Below the pieces are notes generated by a model. That model was not told where the DNA came from, searched no databases, and saw only the letters and a program-made list of their open reading frames with translations. The position numbers were made by a program, and so were the translations under genes. A stretch of 58,840 nt of DNA, taken from positions 1 through 58,840 of the forward strand of contig CAAFPW010000036.1 of NCBI GenBank assembly GCA_900764925.1, in the 5' to 3' direction. Positions 1 to 7,510 of the stretch are shown here, one piece after another. Within the stretch, counting starts at the first letter, position 1. The number at the start of each line of letters is the position of its first letter. The DNA comes from Fusobacteriaceae bacterium (GTDB taxonomy: Bacteria; Fusobacteriota; Fusobacteriia; Fusobacteriales; Fusobacteriaceae).

Positions 1-181
1 CAGGCATTTTTATGTCCAAAAGAATTAGATCATATTTTTTCTTTTGATTTAAAAGAATATCTAAACCCTCTTCACCATTGATAGCTGTATCTATTGTATA
101 TCCTTCAGCCTCAAGACAGTATGTAAGAGTCATTCTGATATTTCTCTCATCATCTATTATCAATATTTTTTTATTTTCCAT
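1..181 (-). CDS. Response regulator, receiver domain (partial, runs off the left edge)
   Basis: Only the first 60 codons are in the window. The start is the ATG at 181-179, and the reading frame continues past base 1. The protein opens with KKILIIDDERNIR, the beta-1 strand and acidic pair (IIDDE) of a CheY-like receiver. It reaches LILLDIKMP, where the Asp is the expected phosphoacceptor. The output domain is outside the window, so I cannot say whether it is OmpR-like or NtrC-like. The kinase gene lies 59 bases upstream on the same strand, so the two are very probably one operon behind the c-di-AMP riboswitch. By position next to kdpFABC it is the likely Kdp regulator, which is inference only. 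Confidence 0.9.
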   Translation of the reverse strand, partial: MENKKILIIDDERNIRMTLTYCLEAEGYTIDTAINGEEGLDILLNQKKKYDLILLDIKMP

Positions 182-240
182 CTCAATCCACCTCAAAAAT
201 TTATTTCCTACATTAATTATATATCAAAACTTAAAAAAAA

Positions 241-2082
241 TTAATCTTTTTTACATCTAAGTGAGAAATAAAATGTACTTCCTTCACCTAAGATACTATC
301 TACCCAAATCTCACCACTATGATTTTTTATTATCTCTTTACTGATGGATAATCCAAGTCCTGTCCCTTCGATTTTTCCATCATTAGATACTTTTACTTGG
401 ATATATTTATTAAATATTTTTTCAAGTTGATCTTTTGGAATACCCCTTCCCTCATCTTTTACAGAGACTATTAGATTTTCATTTTTTCTAAAAGCCTCTA
501 CTAATATATGATTAGGTTTTCCCTCTTTACCATATTTTATAGCATTTCCAAGAAAGTTTGTAAGAACTACAGCTATCTTATTGAAATCTGCTATTACAGG
601 AGTTGAGTCATCAACTTTTCCAACCTCAATAGTGACATCTTTATTTTCACAGAGAGTTTTAAGAGGTTTTATTGCAAAATCTATAATCTCTCTTATATTA
701 CACTCTTTAAAATTCATAGGAGTTCTTCTAGATTCAAGTCTTGATAGATCCAATAGATCTTTAATTAAAAGTTTTAATCTATCATTATCAAGTTTGATAG
801 CATTTACAAGTTCCTTTTGCATATCACTGAGTTTACCCATACTACTATCTGCTAGAAGCTCCACAGCCATACCTATTGATGTAAGTGGAGTTCTAAATTC
901 ATGGGAAACAGTAGATACAAAGTTGTCTTTCATCTGATCTAACTCTTTAGCCTTTGTAACATCTTGTAAAAGCGTTACTATTCCAAGTCTCTCTCCAGCT
1001 CTACTTATTATAGAGTTGATATATACTTTACAATATGTAATTGTCTCTCCTTTATTAAGAGATATCTCCAATTGTTTCATTGTAGATTTTATCTCTTTAT
1101 CATTTAAAACTTCTTGAATACTATCATATATTTTTTGGTTATTGATAGCTTGAAGGAAAGGTTGTTCCAATAACTCCTTTTCCTCTATATCTAAAAGTTG
1201 TTCAGCAGCTTTATTAACCAACACAATACTGTTTTCCATATCAGTAACTATGATTCCATCACTTATACTTTCTACAATAGCTTCTGCTTTTCTTTTTTCA
1301 GTCATAAGTTTTTTAATATTGATAGTTTTATATCCTTCTAGTTTTTGTGCCATCTGATTGAAAGCTAGTCCCATCTTATTGAACTCTTTATCCAAATTTT
1401 CTGGGATTCTTTGAGAGTAATCCTCTTGAGAAACCCCCTCTATTTTTTCTACAAAAATATCAAACTGCTTCAAGATTTTAGTTATTAGATAAGAGATGAT
1501 AAAAACCCCTAGAATTATACTTGAAACTGAAGCAAGTACAGTAAAAAATTCAGCTTTTTTAGCTGTTATACTAGCTTGATCCCTCTTTACCAGCATAGCA
1601 TTTTGATTGACGCTTACTAAATCTTTAGATAAGCTCTTTATACTTTCAAACTTTGGAAAGATCTCTTTAAAATAGTATTCTGATTGTTTATCTTCTAAAA
1701 ATAAAAAATTGTCAAACTCCTCAGTATACTCTTGATACTCTCTAGCAATTTGATTTACTATTTCTCCCTCTCCAAATTCTGTTATATTGTTTTGAGCATC
1801 CTTTAATGCAGACATAAACTCCTCTTCATTGAGAGTGAAGTTTTTGATATACTCTCTCTCCTTTGTAAATAGATAAGAGAGTTGTAAACTATCCTGTCTT
1901 TCAATGGAAGCTAACATATTTTGAGCAGCGACAATACTTTTGTAATTGGAGTCAAGAATCCTTTCAATAGAATTGTTAAGCCTTTTGAAATTGATAACAG
2001 ACCAAATACTATTGATAGACATAGCAAATAAAAAGACAATGAATATCAAAAAAACTCTGGATTTGACACTTTTAATATACAT
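241..2082 (-). CDS. Sensor histidine kinase (TM - HAMP - PAS - HisKA - HATPase)
   Basis: This is a 613-residue membrane histidine kinase. Visible domains in order: TM1 at about 8-28, a helical extracytoplasmic segment of about 150 residues rich in Glu/Gln/Asn, TM2 at about 183-206, HAMP, and a PAS domain (start near VESISDGIIVTD). Next come HisKA with the phosphoacceptor in STVSHEFRTPLTS (His394), an N box (NFLGNAIKYG), G1 (DEGRGIP) and G2 (GTGLGLSISKEI). All catalytic boxes are intact. It lacks the KdpD sensor and Usp domains of classical KdpD although it lies divergent from kdpFABC. It resembles PhoR/WalK-type kinases. It is transcribed from 2342-2369 through the riboswitch at 2174-2330. 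A role in potassium or osmotic response is inferred from position and riboswitch class, not from its own sequence. Confidence 0.93.
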   Translation of the reverse strand: MYIKSVKSRVFLIFIVFLFAMSINSIWSVINFKRLNNSIERILDSNYKSIVAAQNMLASIERQDSLQLSYLFTKEREYIKNFTLNEEEFMSALKDAQNNITEFGEGEIVNQIAREYQEYTEEFDNFLFLEDKQSEYYFKEIFPKFESIKSLSKDLVSVNQNAMLVKRDQASITAKKAEFFTVLASVSSIILGVFIISYLITKILKQFDIFVEKIEGVSQEDYSQRIPENLDKEFNKMGLAFNQMAQKLEGYKTINIKKLMTEKRKAEAIVESISDGIIVTDMENSIVLVNKAAEQLLDIEEKELLEQPFLQAINNQKIYDSIQEVLNDKEIKSTMKQLEISLNKGETITYCKVYINSIISRAGERLGIVTLLQDVTKAKELDQMKDNFVSTVSHEFRTPLTSIGMAVELLADSSMGKLSDMQKELVNAIKLDNDRLKLLIKDLLDLSRLESRRTPMNFKECNIREIIDFAIKPLKTLCENKDVTIEVGKVDDSTPVIADFNKIAVVLTNFLGNAIKYGKEGKPNHILVEAFRKNENLIVSVKDEGRGIPKDQLEKIFNKYIQVKVSNDGKIEGTGLGLSISKEIIKNHSGEIWVDSILGEGSTFYFSLRCKKD

Positions 2083-2132
2083 ATTTTCCTTCCCTCTAAA
2101 ACTTTTTTATTTTCACCATAACCTCTAGCTTT

Positions 2133-2169
2133 GTAAAAAAATAACACCATAACAAAAAGTCATGGTGTT
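2133..2169 (-). terminator. Riboswitch expression platform: intrinsic terminator before the kinase gene
   Basis: On the minus strand AACACCAT pairs with ATGGTGTT around an 11-base spacer and is followed by a run of U (plus-strand A run at 2134-2141). It lies directly after the riboswitch aptamer and 51 bases before the kinase start, so it can stop transcription of the two-component operon. Confidence 0.85.
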
Positions 2170-2173
2170 GATC

Positions 2174-2330
2174 TATACAAAACCTGGCTCTTTTCAATGC
2201 TGACGAGGTTAGCTGTCGGGCTCGGATTGAAAAGTATCCTATTCTCAAAGAGAAATACGCCCCAAGAAGGTTGGGTCCCCCGCTCTATTTTACTGGTATA
2301 AAATAGATTAAGCGAATTGGTGATATTCTT
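2174..2330 (-). ncRNA. c-di-AMP riboswitch (ydaO-yuaA class)
   Basis: Read on the minus strand, the segment has the recognisable core of the ydaO-yuaA RNA. It contains CGCTTAATC near the 5' end, then AGAGCGGGGGACCCAA, TTGGGGCG, TCCGAGCCCGACAGCTAACC and TCGTCAGC. These match the conserved blocks of this class as I know them. The class binds c-di-AMP and usually turns genes off, many of them for potassium and osmolyte transport. Here it is followed by a terminator and then the kinase and regulator genes. The plus strand does not carry the consensus, so the RNA acts leftward, not on kdpFABC directly. Exact ends are approximate. Confidence 0.93.
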
Positions 2331-2341
2331 TTTACAGCTAG

Positions 2342-2369
2342 ATTATACTCCTAAATAAAAAAAAGTCAA
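2342..2369 (-). promoter_or_regulatory. Sigma70-type promoter of the riboswitch-kinase operon
   Basis: On the minus strand TTGACT (2369-2364) is followed after 16 bases by TATAAT (2347-2342). The predicted start lies a few bases before the riboswitch aptamer. Confidence 0.75.
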
Positions 2370-2474
2370 GTATTATTTTGAAAAAAATTAAAAAAATAAC
2401 TATTTTGAAAAAATTCTTAGAATTATATAATTTAGAGTAGTGAAAAAAAATAAAAAAAATTTTTCTTTTTTCTC

Positions 2475-2503
2475 TTGACAATGAAAATAAAAAGTGATAT
2501 GAT
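2475..2503 (+). promoter_or_regulatory. Sigma70-type promoter of the kdp operon
   Basis: TTGACA (2475-2480), 17 bases, TATGAT (2498-2503). It points right, back to back with the riboswitch promoter. The first gene lies about 280 bases downstream, giving a long leader. Confidence 0.7.
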
Positions 2504-2509
2504 TCAAAA

Positions 2510-2792
2510 TCATAAAACAAAACCTCTAAGCAATAAAGTATATTTCACCAAAAACAATTTAATATATTTTATATTTTAAGTTTATTCTGATATTTATTTA
2601 TCTGAGTTAATTTATGAAGGGGATTTATTCTGAAAATTTATACCTAAGCAATAAACTGTTTTAGATACTTTTGTATAAAAGTATTGGAAGCAGTTTTTAT
2701 TTTACCATTTTTCTATAAAAAAATAGTATCTTTATTAAAAAAATAATTAAATTTTAGGATAAATTGATTAGAAGTATGAGGAGATGAGTTTG
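2510..2792 (+). promoter_or_regulatory. Long kdp leader with repeated blocks and a terminator-like hairpin
   Basis: The leader contains CTAAGCAATAAA twice (2526-2537 and 2644-2655) and TTTATTCTGA twice (2581-2590 and 2624-2633), in the order A-B-B-A. AAUAAA of A can pair with UUUAUU of B. The second A block also forms the 5' arm of a long hairpin (2649-2698) whose inner arms are ATACTTTT and AAAAGTAT and whose 3' side runs into a U-rich tract (to about 2704). The pairings are mutually exclusive, as in an attenuator. I do not recognise a known riboswitch class here. No other gene is seen between 2083 and 2792. Confidence 0.5.
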
Positions 2793-2861
2793 ATGAGAAT
2801 TTTAACATATTCTATTTTAGTAGTTTCTGTTGCAGCTCTTAAAATTGCAATTTTCTGCTAG
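2793..2861 (+). CDS. Putative 22-residue membrane micropeptide, copy 1
   Basis: A short ORF starts at ATG 2793, 8 bases after GAGGAG, and ends with TAG. The peptide begins MRILT, has a hydrophobic middle and ends with K-I-A-I-F-C. It shares most of its residues with the next ORF (2912-2977), including the start MR-x-LT, the ILV core, the single Lys and the AIFC end. Such tandem similarity with two separate ribosome sites argues that both are translated. An in-frame ATG at 2784 would add three residues but fits the ribosome site less well. It lies between the kdp leader and kdpF, so it may be an extra small Kdp subunit, a regulator peptide or a leader peptide. I do not recognise a family. Confidence 0.55.
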   Translation: MRILTYSILVVSVAALKIAIFC

Positions 2862-2911
2862 TTATTAATTTTATTGAAATAAATTTTGATTTATATTAGG
2901 AGGGAATGATT

Positions 2912-2977
2912 ATGAGAGTTTTAACTTTTACTATATTGGTTTCAGTTTTAGTTCTAAAATTTGCTATTTTCTGTTAA
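2912..2977 (+). CDS. Putative 21-residue membrane micropeptide, copy 2
   Basis: ATG 2912 follows TTAGGAGGGAAT, a strong ribosome site at good spacing, and the ORF ends with TAA. The peptide begins MRVLT, is almost wholly hydrophobic and ends K-F-A-I-F-C. It differs from copy 1 mainly by conservative changes (Ile/Val, Tyr/Phe, Ile/Phe), the pattern expected of a duplicated, selected coding sequence. It has one potential membrane helix with a Lys near its C-terminal end and a terminal Cys. kdpF starts 54 bases downstream in the same orientation. Confidence 0.6.
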   Translation: MRVLTFTILVSVLVLKFAIFC

Positions 2978-3031
2978 TAGTAAATTTGAAATAAATTTAT
3001 ATTATGACAATTAATTGTCAGGGGAGGTATT

Positions 3032-3109
3032 ATGTTTATTTTGGGAATCGTTGTATTTCTGCTCTTTATTTACTTATTTTACGCACTATTTAATCCAGAC
3101 AAATTTTAA
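3032..3109 (+). CDS. kdpF: Potassium-transporting ATPase subunit F (KdpF)
   Basis: This is a 25-residue ORF behind GGGGAGG, 15 bases before kdpA. It is a single membrane helix ending in the Kdp-type tail Y-A-L-F-N-P-D-K-F, close to the YALINAEAF end of E. coli KdpF. KdpF is a small stabilising subunit of the KdpFABC pump. Length and position directly before kdpA fit the family, although the sequence is too short for certainty on its own. Confidence 0.85.
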   Translation: MFILGIVVFLLFIYLFYALFNPDKF

Positions 3110-3124
3110 GGGGGAAATTTTATT

Positions 3125-4756
3125 ATGACTTTATTTAGTTTATTTCTTTATCTATTGGCGTTTATTATTTTAATAATACCTGTAGGTAAACATCTTTCAA
3201 AATTAATTATGCATGAGAAAACTGTGGGAGAAAAAATATTCTCAGCAATTGAAGCTCCGATATTCAAACCAGTAAAATGTAAATGTGAGAATATGAGCTT
3301 AAAAAATTATCTTGTTTCATTTTTAATAGTTAACTTAGCTATGTATATCTTAACTCATATAATCTTAGCTATACAAGGAAATTCACCATCACTTGCTTTT
3401 AATACAGCAATAAGTTTTATAACAAATACTAACTTACAACACTATTCTGGTGAGTGGTTAAATGGAACAGCTTCAAGACTTGCTCTTATAAACTTGATGT
3501 TTACATCAGCAGCAAGTGGTATGGCAATATGTATGGCTATCATCAGAGGAGTTATGGGAATTAGATTAGGTAACTTCTATGAGGATATAGTAAAATCTGT
3601 AACAAGACTTTTACTTCCAGCTTCAATAATAGCAGGAGTAGGACTTGTAATCTGTGGATTACCTCAAACATTTGATACTCAAACAGTAGTAAAAACTATT
3701 GAGGGAGGATATCAAGTGATTGCTTTAGGACCAGCAGCAGCTTGGGAAGCGATCAAACACTTAGGAACTAATGGAGGAGGATTATTTTCATCTAACTCTA
3801 CACATCCATTTGAAAACGTTTCTCTTTGGTCTAACTATATAGAAATGATGTCTATGATGATTTTTCCAGGAGCTACAACAGTTGCTTTTGGTATAGTTGC
3901 TAAGAATAAAAAACAAGGTTGGTATGTATTCTTATCAATATTTGCACTATTTTTAATCTCTTTCTTTATGGTATATCATTTTGAACAACAAGGAGCTCCA
4001 ATATTTAAGAAGTTAGGACTTGTAGGAATGAATATGGAGGGTAAAGAGGTTAGATTTGGACTAATAGCCTCAGCACTATTTACTGATATCACTACTTCAT
4101 TTACAACAGGAAGTGTTAATAATATGCATGACTCACTTACTCCAATAGCTGGTATGATGCCTCTATGGAATATGATGCTTAACTGTATCTTTGGAGGTAA
4201 GGGAGTAGGATTTATGAATGTGATAATGTATATGATTTTAGGAGTATTCCTATGTGGACTTATGGTTGGAAGAACTCCAGAGTTCTTTGGTAAAAAATTA
4301 GAAGCTAGAGAAATGCAAATCATCACTTTCTTAATCCTAGTACATCCAATTATTATACTTGTACCAAGTGCTATTTCATTGATAACAGAGTTAGGATATG
4401 GAGGATTATCAAATCCTGGATTCCATGGAATTTCACAAGTACTTTATGAATACACATCAAGTGCTGCTAATAACGGATCAGGTTTTGAAGGATTGGGAGA
4501 TGCTACTACATTCTGGAATATAACAACAGGTATAGTAATGTTTTTAGGAAGATATATAAGTATGGTACTTATGGTAGTAGTTGGATACTCACTATATAAG
4601 AAACAATCTGTTCCTGTTACAGAAACAACTTTTAGAACAGATAATCTAACATTTTCCTTTATCTTATTCTTTATTATATTAATAATTGGTGCTCTTACAT
4701 TCTTACCTGCTTTAGCACTAGGACCTATCGCAGAACATTTGAGCATTTGGGGGTAA
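3125..4756 (+). CDS. kdpA: Potassium-transporting ATPase subunit A (KdpA)
   Basis: KdpA is the channel-like potassium-binding subunit of the high-affinity KdpFABC pump in the inner membrane. The 543-residue protein has about ten membrane segments and the four selectivity-filter loops of the superfamily. One of these, GTNGGGLF, begins near residue 214 and is followed by S-N-S-T-H-P-F-E-N. Length is normal (family about 550-560). The ATG follows AAGGGGGAAA and starts 15 bases after kdpF. kdpB follows after 7 bases, so translation is coupled. Expression is probably driven from 2475-2503 and, by inference, by the riboswitch-controlled two-component system on the left. Confidence 0.97.
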   Translation: MTLFSLFLYLLAFIILIIPVGKHLSKLIMHEKTVGEKIFSAIEAPIFKPVKCKCENMSLKNYLVSFLIVNLAMYILTHIILAIQGNSPSLAFNTAISFITNTNLQHYSGEWLNGTASRLALINLMFTSAASGMAICMAIIRGVMGIRLGNFYEDIVKSVTRLLLPASIIAGVGLVICGLPQTFDTQTVVKTIEGGYQVIALGPAAAWEAIKHLGTNGGGLFSSNSTHPFENVSLWSNYIEMMSMMIFPGATTVAFGIVAKNKKQGWYVFLSIFALFLISFFMVYHFEQQGAPIFKKLGLVGMNMEGKEVRFGLIASALFTDITTSFTTGSVNNMHDSLTPIAGMMPLWNMMLNCIFGGKGVGFMNVIMYMILGVFLCGLMVGRTPEFFGKKLEAREMQIITFLILVHPIIILVPSAISLITELGYGGLSNPGFHGISQVLYEYTSSAANNGSGFEGLGDATTFWNITTGIVMFLGRYISMVLMVVVGYSLYKKQSVPVTETTFRTDNLTFSFILFFIILIIGALTFLPALALGPIAEHLSIWG

Positions 4757-4763
4757 TTAAGTC

Positions 4764-6818
4764 ATGAGTAAACATAAAGCAAAAGGCATAGACGGTGCCA
4801 TTTTACATCAAGCATTTATAGATTCGTTTAAAAAATTAAATCCAAAAATACTTATTAAAAATCCAGTTATATTTGTGGTTGAGATAGGTTTTTTCTTGAC
4901 ACTACTTCTTACTATTCATCCTACTATGTTTAGTGAAGCAGAAGCAAATTTAAGAGTATTTAATGCGATAATATGTTTTATACTATTCATTACAGTTTTA
5001 TTTGCTAACTTTGCTGAAGCTATTGCAGAGGGAAGAGGAAAAGCACAAGCAGATAGTTTAAAGAAAACTAGAAAGAGTACAGTAGCAAATCTATTAAAAT
5101 CAGATGGAACTATTACTCAAGTTGATGCTGGTTCTTTAAAAAAGGGAGATATAGTTATTGTAAATACTGGAGAGTTAATTCCAAATGATGGTGTTGTTAT
5201 AGAGGGGATAGCTTCTGTGGATGAATCTGCTATAACAGGAGAATCTGCTCCAGTTATAAAAGAAGCTGGTGGAGATTTCTCATCAGTAACTGGAGGAACT
5301 CGTGTAGTAAGTGACAAGATTAAGGTTGAGATATCAGTATCAGCTGGAGAATCATTTTTGGATAAGATGATTAGTTTAGTTGAGGGAGCAGAGAGAAAGA
5401 AAACTCCTAATGAGATTGCTCTTAATACTGTACTTGTAGGACTTACACTTATATTCTTAGTAGTTATAGTTACACTATATCCAATGGGATTATTTGTAGG
5501 AGTACAACTTCCACTATCAACACTTATAGCTCTACTTGTATGTTTAATTCCTACAACAATAGGTGGATTACTTTCAGCAATAGGAATAGCTGGAATGGAT
5601 AGAGTTAATAAATTTAATGTAATAGCTATGTCAGGTAAAGCTGTTGAAACTTGTGGAGATATAAATACAATAATTTTAGATAAGACAGGAACTATTACTT
5701 TTGGTAATAGACTTGCAAGTGAATTTCTTCCTGTTGAAGGGGTAAATAGAAAAGAGATGATAGAATACTCTGTTATCTCATCACTTAAAGATTTAACTCC
5801 AGAGGGACGTTCAATAGTTGAGTTAGGAAAGAAATTTGAGTGTGTTTTAGATGAAAAAGATTATGAAAAGGCTGAATTTTTAGAATTCTCTGCTCAAACA
5901 AAAACAAGTGGAATCAACTTAGAAGACGGTAAAAAAGTGAGAAAAGGTTCAGGTTCATCTATTAAAAAGTTTGTAGAGGAGCAAAATGGAGATATTCCTA
6001 AAGATTTAGACAGCATAGTTGATAAAGTTTCAAGACTTGGAGGAACTCCATTGGTTCTAGCTGTGGACAGTAAAATATTAGGAGTTATATATCTAAAAGA
6101 TACTGTAAAACCTGGATTAAAAGAGAGATTTAATAACATTAGAAAGATGGGAATAAAGACTATTATGTGTACTGGAGATAACCCACTTACAGCTGAAACT
6201 ATTGCTAGAGAAGCTGGAATTGATGAGTTTGTGGCAGAGTGTACTCCAGAACATAAAATAGAAGTAATCAAAAGAGAACAAGCTCAAGGAAAACTTATAG
6301 CGATGACTGGAGATGGAACTAATGACGCTCCTGCTCTAGCTCAAGCAGATGTTGGTATTGCAATGAACAGTGGAACAATAGCAGCTAAAGAAGCGGCTAA
6401 TATGGTTGACTTAGATTCTGACCCTACTAAGATTTTGGAGGTAGTAGAGATTGGAAAACAACTTTTAATAACTCGTGGAGCATTAACTACATTCAGTATA
6501 GCCAATGACGTTGCAAAATATTTTGCAATCATACCAGCTATGTTTATTGTGGCTATACCTCAAATGGAGATACTAAATATTATGAAACTTTCATCTCCAG
6601 TAAGTGCTATTGTATCAGCTCTTATATTTAACGCAATTATAATCCCATTACTTGTGCCAATTGCATTAAGAGGGGTATCATATAAGCCTATGAAAGTTGA
6701 AATTATGTTACTAAAAAATCTAGCTATCTATGGAGTTGGAGGAATTTTAGCTCCATTCGTAGGAATTAAGTTGATAGATATGATTATTACTCCAATGTTA
6801 AGAGCTTTGGGAATGTAA
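4764..6818 (+). CDS. kdpB: Potassium-transporting ATPase subunit B (KdpB)
   Basis: KdpB is the P-type ATPase subunit that powers potassium uptake through KdpA. The 684-residue protein has the actuator motif ITGESAPV, the phosphorylation motif DKTGTI (Asp306, matching Asp307 of E. coli), the hinge MTGDGTNDAPALAQADVG and the expected helices on both sides. Length is normal for the family. It sits between kdpA and kdpC in the standard order. All catalytic residues I can check are present. Confidence 0.98.
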   Translation: MSKHKAKGIDGAILHQAFIDSFKKLNPKILIKNPVIFVVEIGFFLTLLLTIHPTMFSEAEANLRVFNAIICFILFITVLFANFAEAIAEGRGKAQADSLKKTRKSTVANLLKSDGTITQVDAGSLKKGDIVIVNTGELIPNDGVVIEGIASVDESAITGESAPVIKEAGGDFSSVTGGTRVVSDKIKVEISVSAGESFLDKMISLVEGAERKKTPNEIALNTVLVGLTLIFLVVIVTLYPMGLFVGVQLPLSTLIALLVCLIPTTIGGLLSAIGIAGMDRVNKFNVIAMSGKAVETCGDINTIILDKTGTITFGNRLASEFLPVEGVNRKEMIEYSVISSLKDLTPEGRSIVELGKKFECVLDEKDYEKAEFLEFSAQTKTSGINLEDGKKVRKGSGSSIKKFVEEQNGDIPKDLDSIVDKVSRLGGTPLVLAVDSKILGVIYLKDTVKPGLKERFNNIRKMGIKTIMCTGDNPLTAETIAREAGIDEFVAECTPEHKIEVIKREQAQGKLIAMTGDGTNDAPALAQADVGIAMNSGTIAAKEAANMVDLDSDPTKILEVVEIGKQLLITRGALTTFSIANDVAKYFAIIPAMFIVAIPQMEILNIMKLSSPVSAIVSALIFNAIIIPLLVPIALRGVSYKPMKVEIMLLKNLAIYGVGGILAPFVGIKLIDMIITPMLRALGM

Positions 6819-6837
6819 TAATAGGAGGAAATATAAG

Positions 6838-7419
6838 ATGGAAAGTAAATCTGAAATTTTGAAAAAAAGTATATATATAACAGTGGCACTATTTATTCTA
6901 GCAACAGTTTATACTTGTGTAATAAATGGCTTTGCTCAAATGTTTTTCAATCATAGTGCCAATGGAAGTTTAATTGTAAAAGATGGGCAAGCAATAGGAA
7001 GTAAACATATAGGACAAGTATTTACAGATGAAAAACATTTTCATGGAAGACCATCTGCTTATAACTACAATACCTATGAAACAGAGGAGGAAGCTCAAGT
7101 GCTTCCTGCTTCTGGAGGAACTAACTTAGGACTAAGTAATCCTGCTTATTCAGAAAATGTAAAAGCTAATGTAGAGAAATTACTAAATGCAAATCCAGGA
7201 TTAAAAGTTGAAGATATACCAGTTGAAATGGTTACAGCTTCTGGTTCAGGACTTGATCCACATATTACTGTACAAGGAGCTTTAATTCAAGCAGAAAGAG
7301 TAGCTAAAGCAAATGGAATTTCTAAAGATGAAGTTATCAATCTAATAAATAAAATAGCTCACAAAGATATTGTCAATGTACTAGAATTAAATCTAGCTTT
7401 AGAGGAGCTAAATAGATAA
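6838..7419 (+). CDS. kdpC: Potassium-transporting ATPase subunit C (KdpC)
   Basis: KdpC is the accessory subunit that stabilises the KdpFABC complex and raises nucleotide affinity. The 193-residue protein has one N-terminal helix (about 11-33) and the family blocks F-H-G-R-P-S-A-Y-N, SGGTNLGLSNP and A-S-G-S-G-L-D-P-H. The ribosome site is AGGAGG, 20 bases after the kdpB stop. It is the last gene of the operon, followed by a strong hairpin. Confidence 0.97.
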   Translation: MESKSEILKKSIYITVALFILATVYTCVINGFAQMFFNHSANGSLIVKDGQAIGSKHIGQVFTDEKHFHGRPSAYNYNTYETEEEAQVLPASGGTNLGLSNPAYSENVKANVEKLLNANPGLKVEDIPVEMVTASGSGLDPHITVQGALIQAERVAKANGISKDEVINLINKIAHKDIVNVLELNLALEELNR

Positions 7420-7458
7420 GCCACTCCAATATAAATTTATTTCATAAATCAAAACTCC

Positions 7459-7487
7459 GAAAGGGCAGCTAAATAAGCTGCCCTTTC
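7459..7487. terminator. Bidirectional terminator between kdpC and cstA
   Basis: GAAAGGGCAGCT pairs perfectly with AGCTGCCCTTTC. It lies between the convergent kdp and cstA operons and can end both. The T-rich tail is weak on either side. Confidence 0.8.
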
Positions 7488-7510
7488 ACCTATATAGAGT
7501 ATTTAATTTT

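Noticed and set aside
581..937. 118-residue rightward ORF over the histidine kinase
   Set aside because: It is antisense to the HisKA/HATPase coding region, which has intact motifs; no start signals are seen.
2174..2330. Riboswitch acting rightward on kdpFABC
   Set aside because: The conserved ydaO blocks and the terminator read correctly only on the minus strand, toward the kinase gene.
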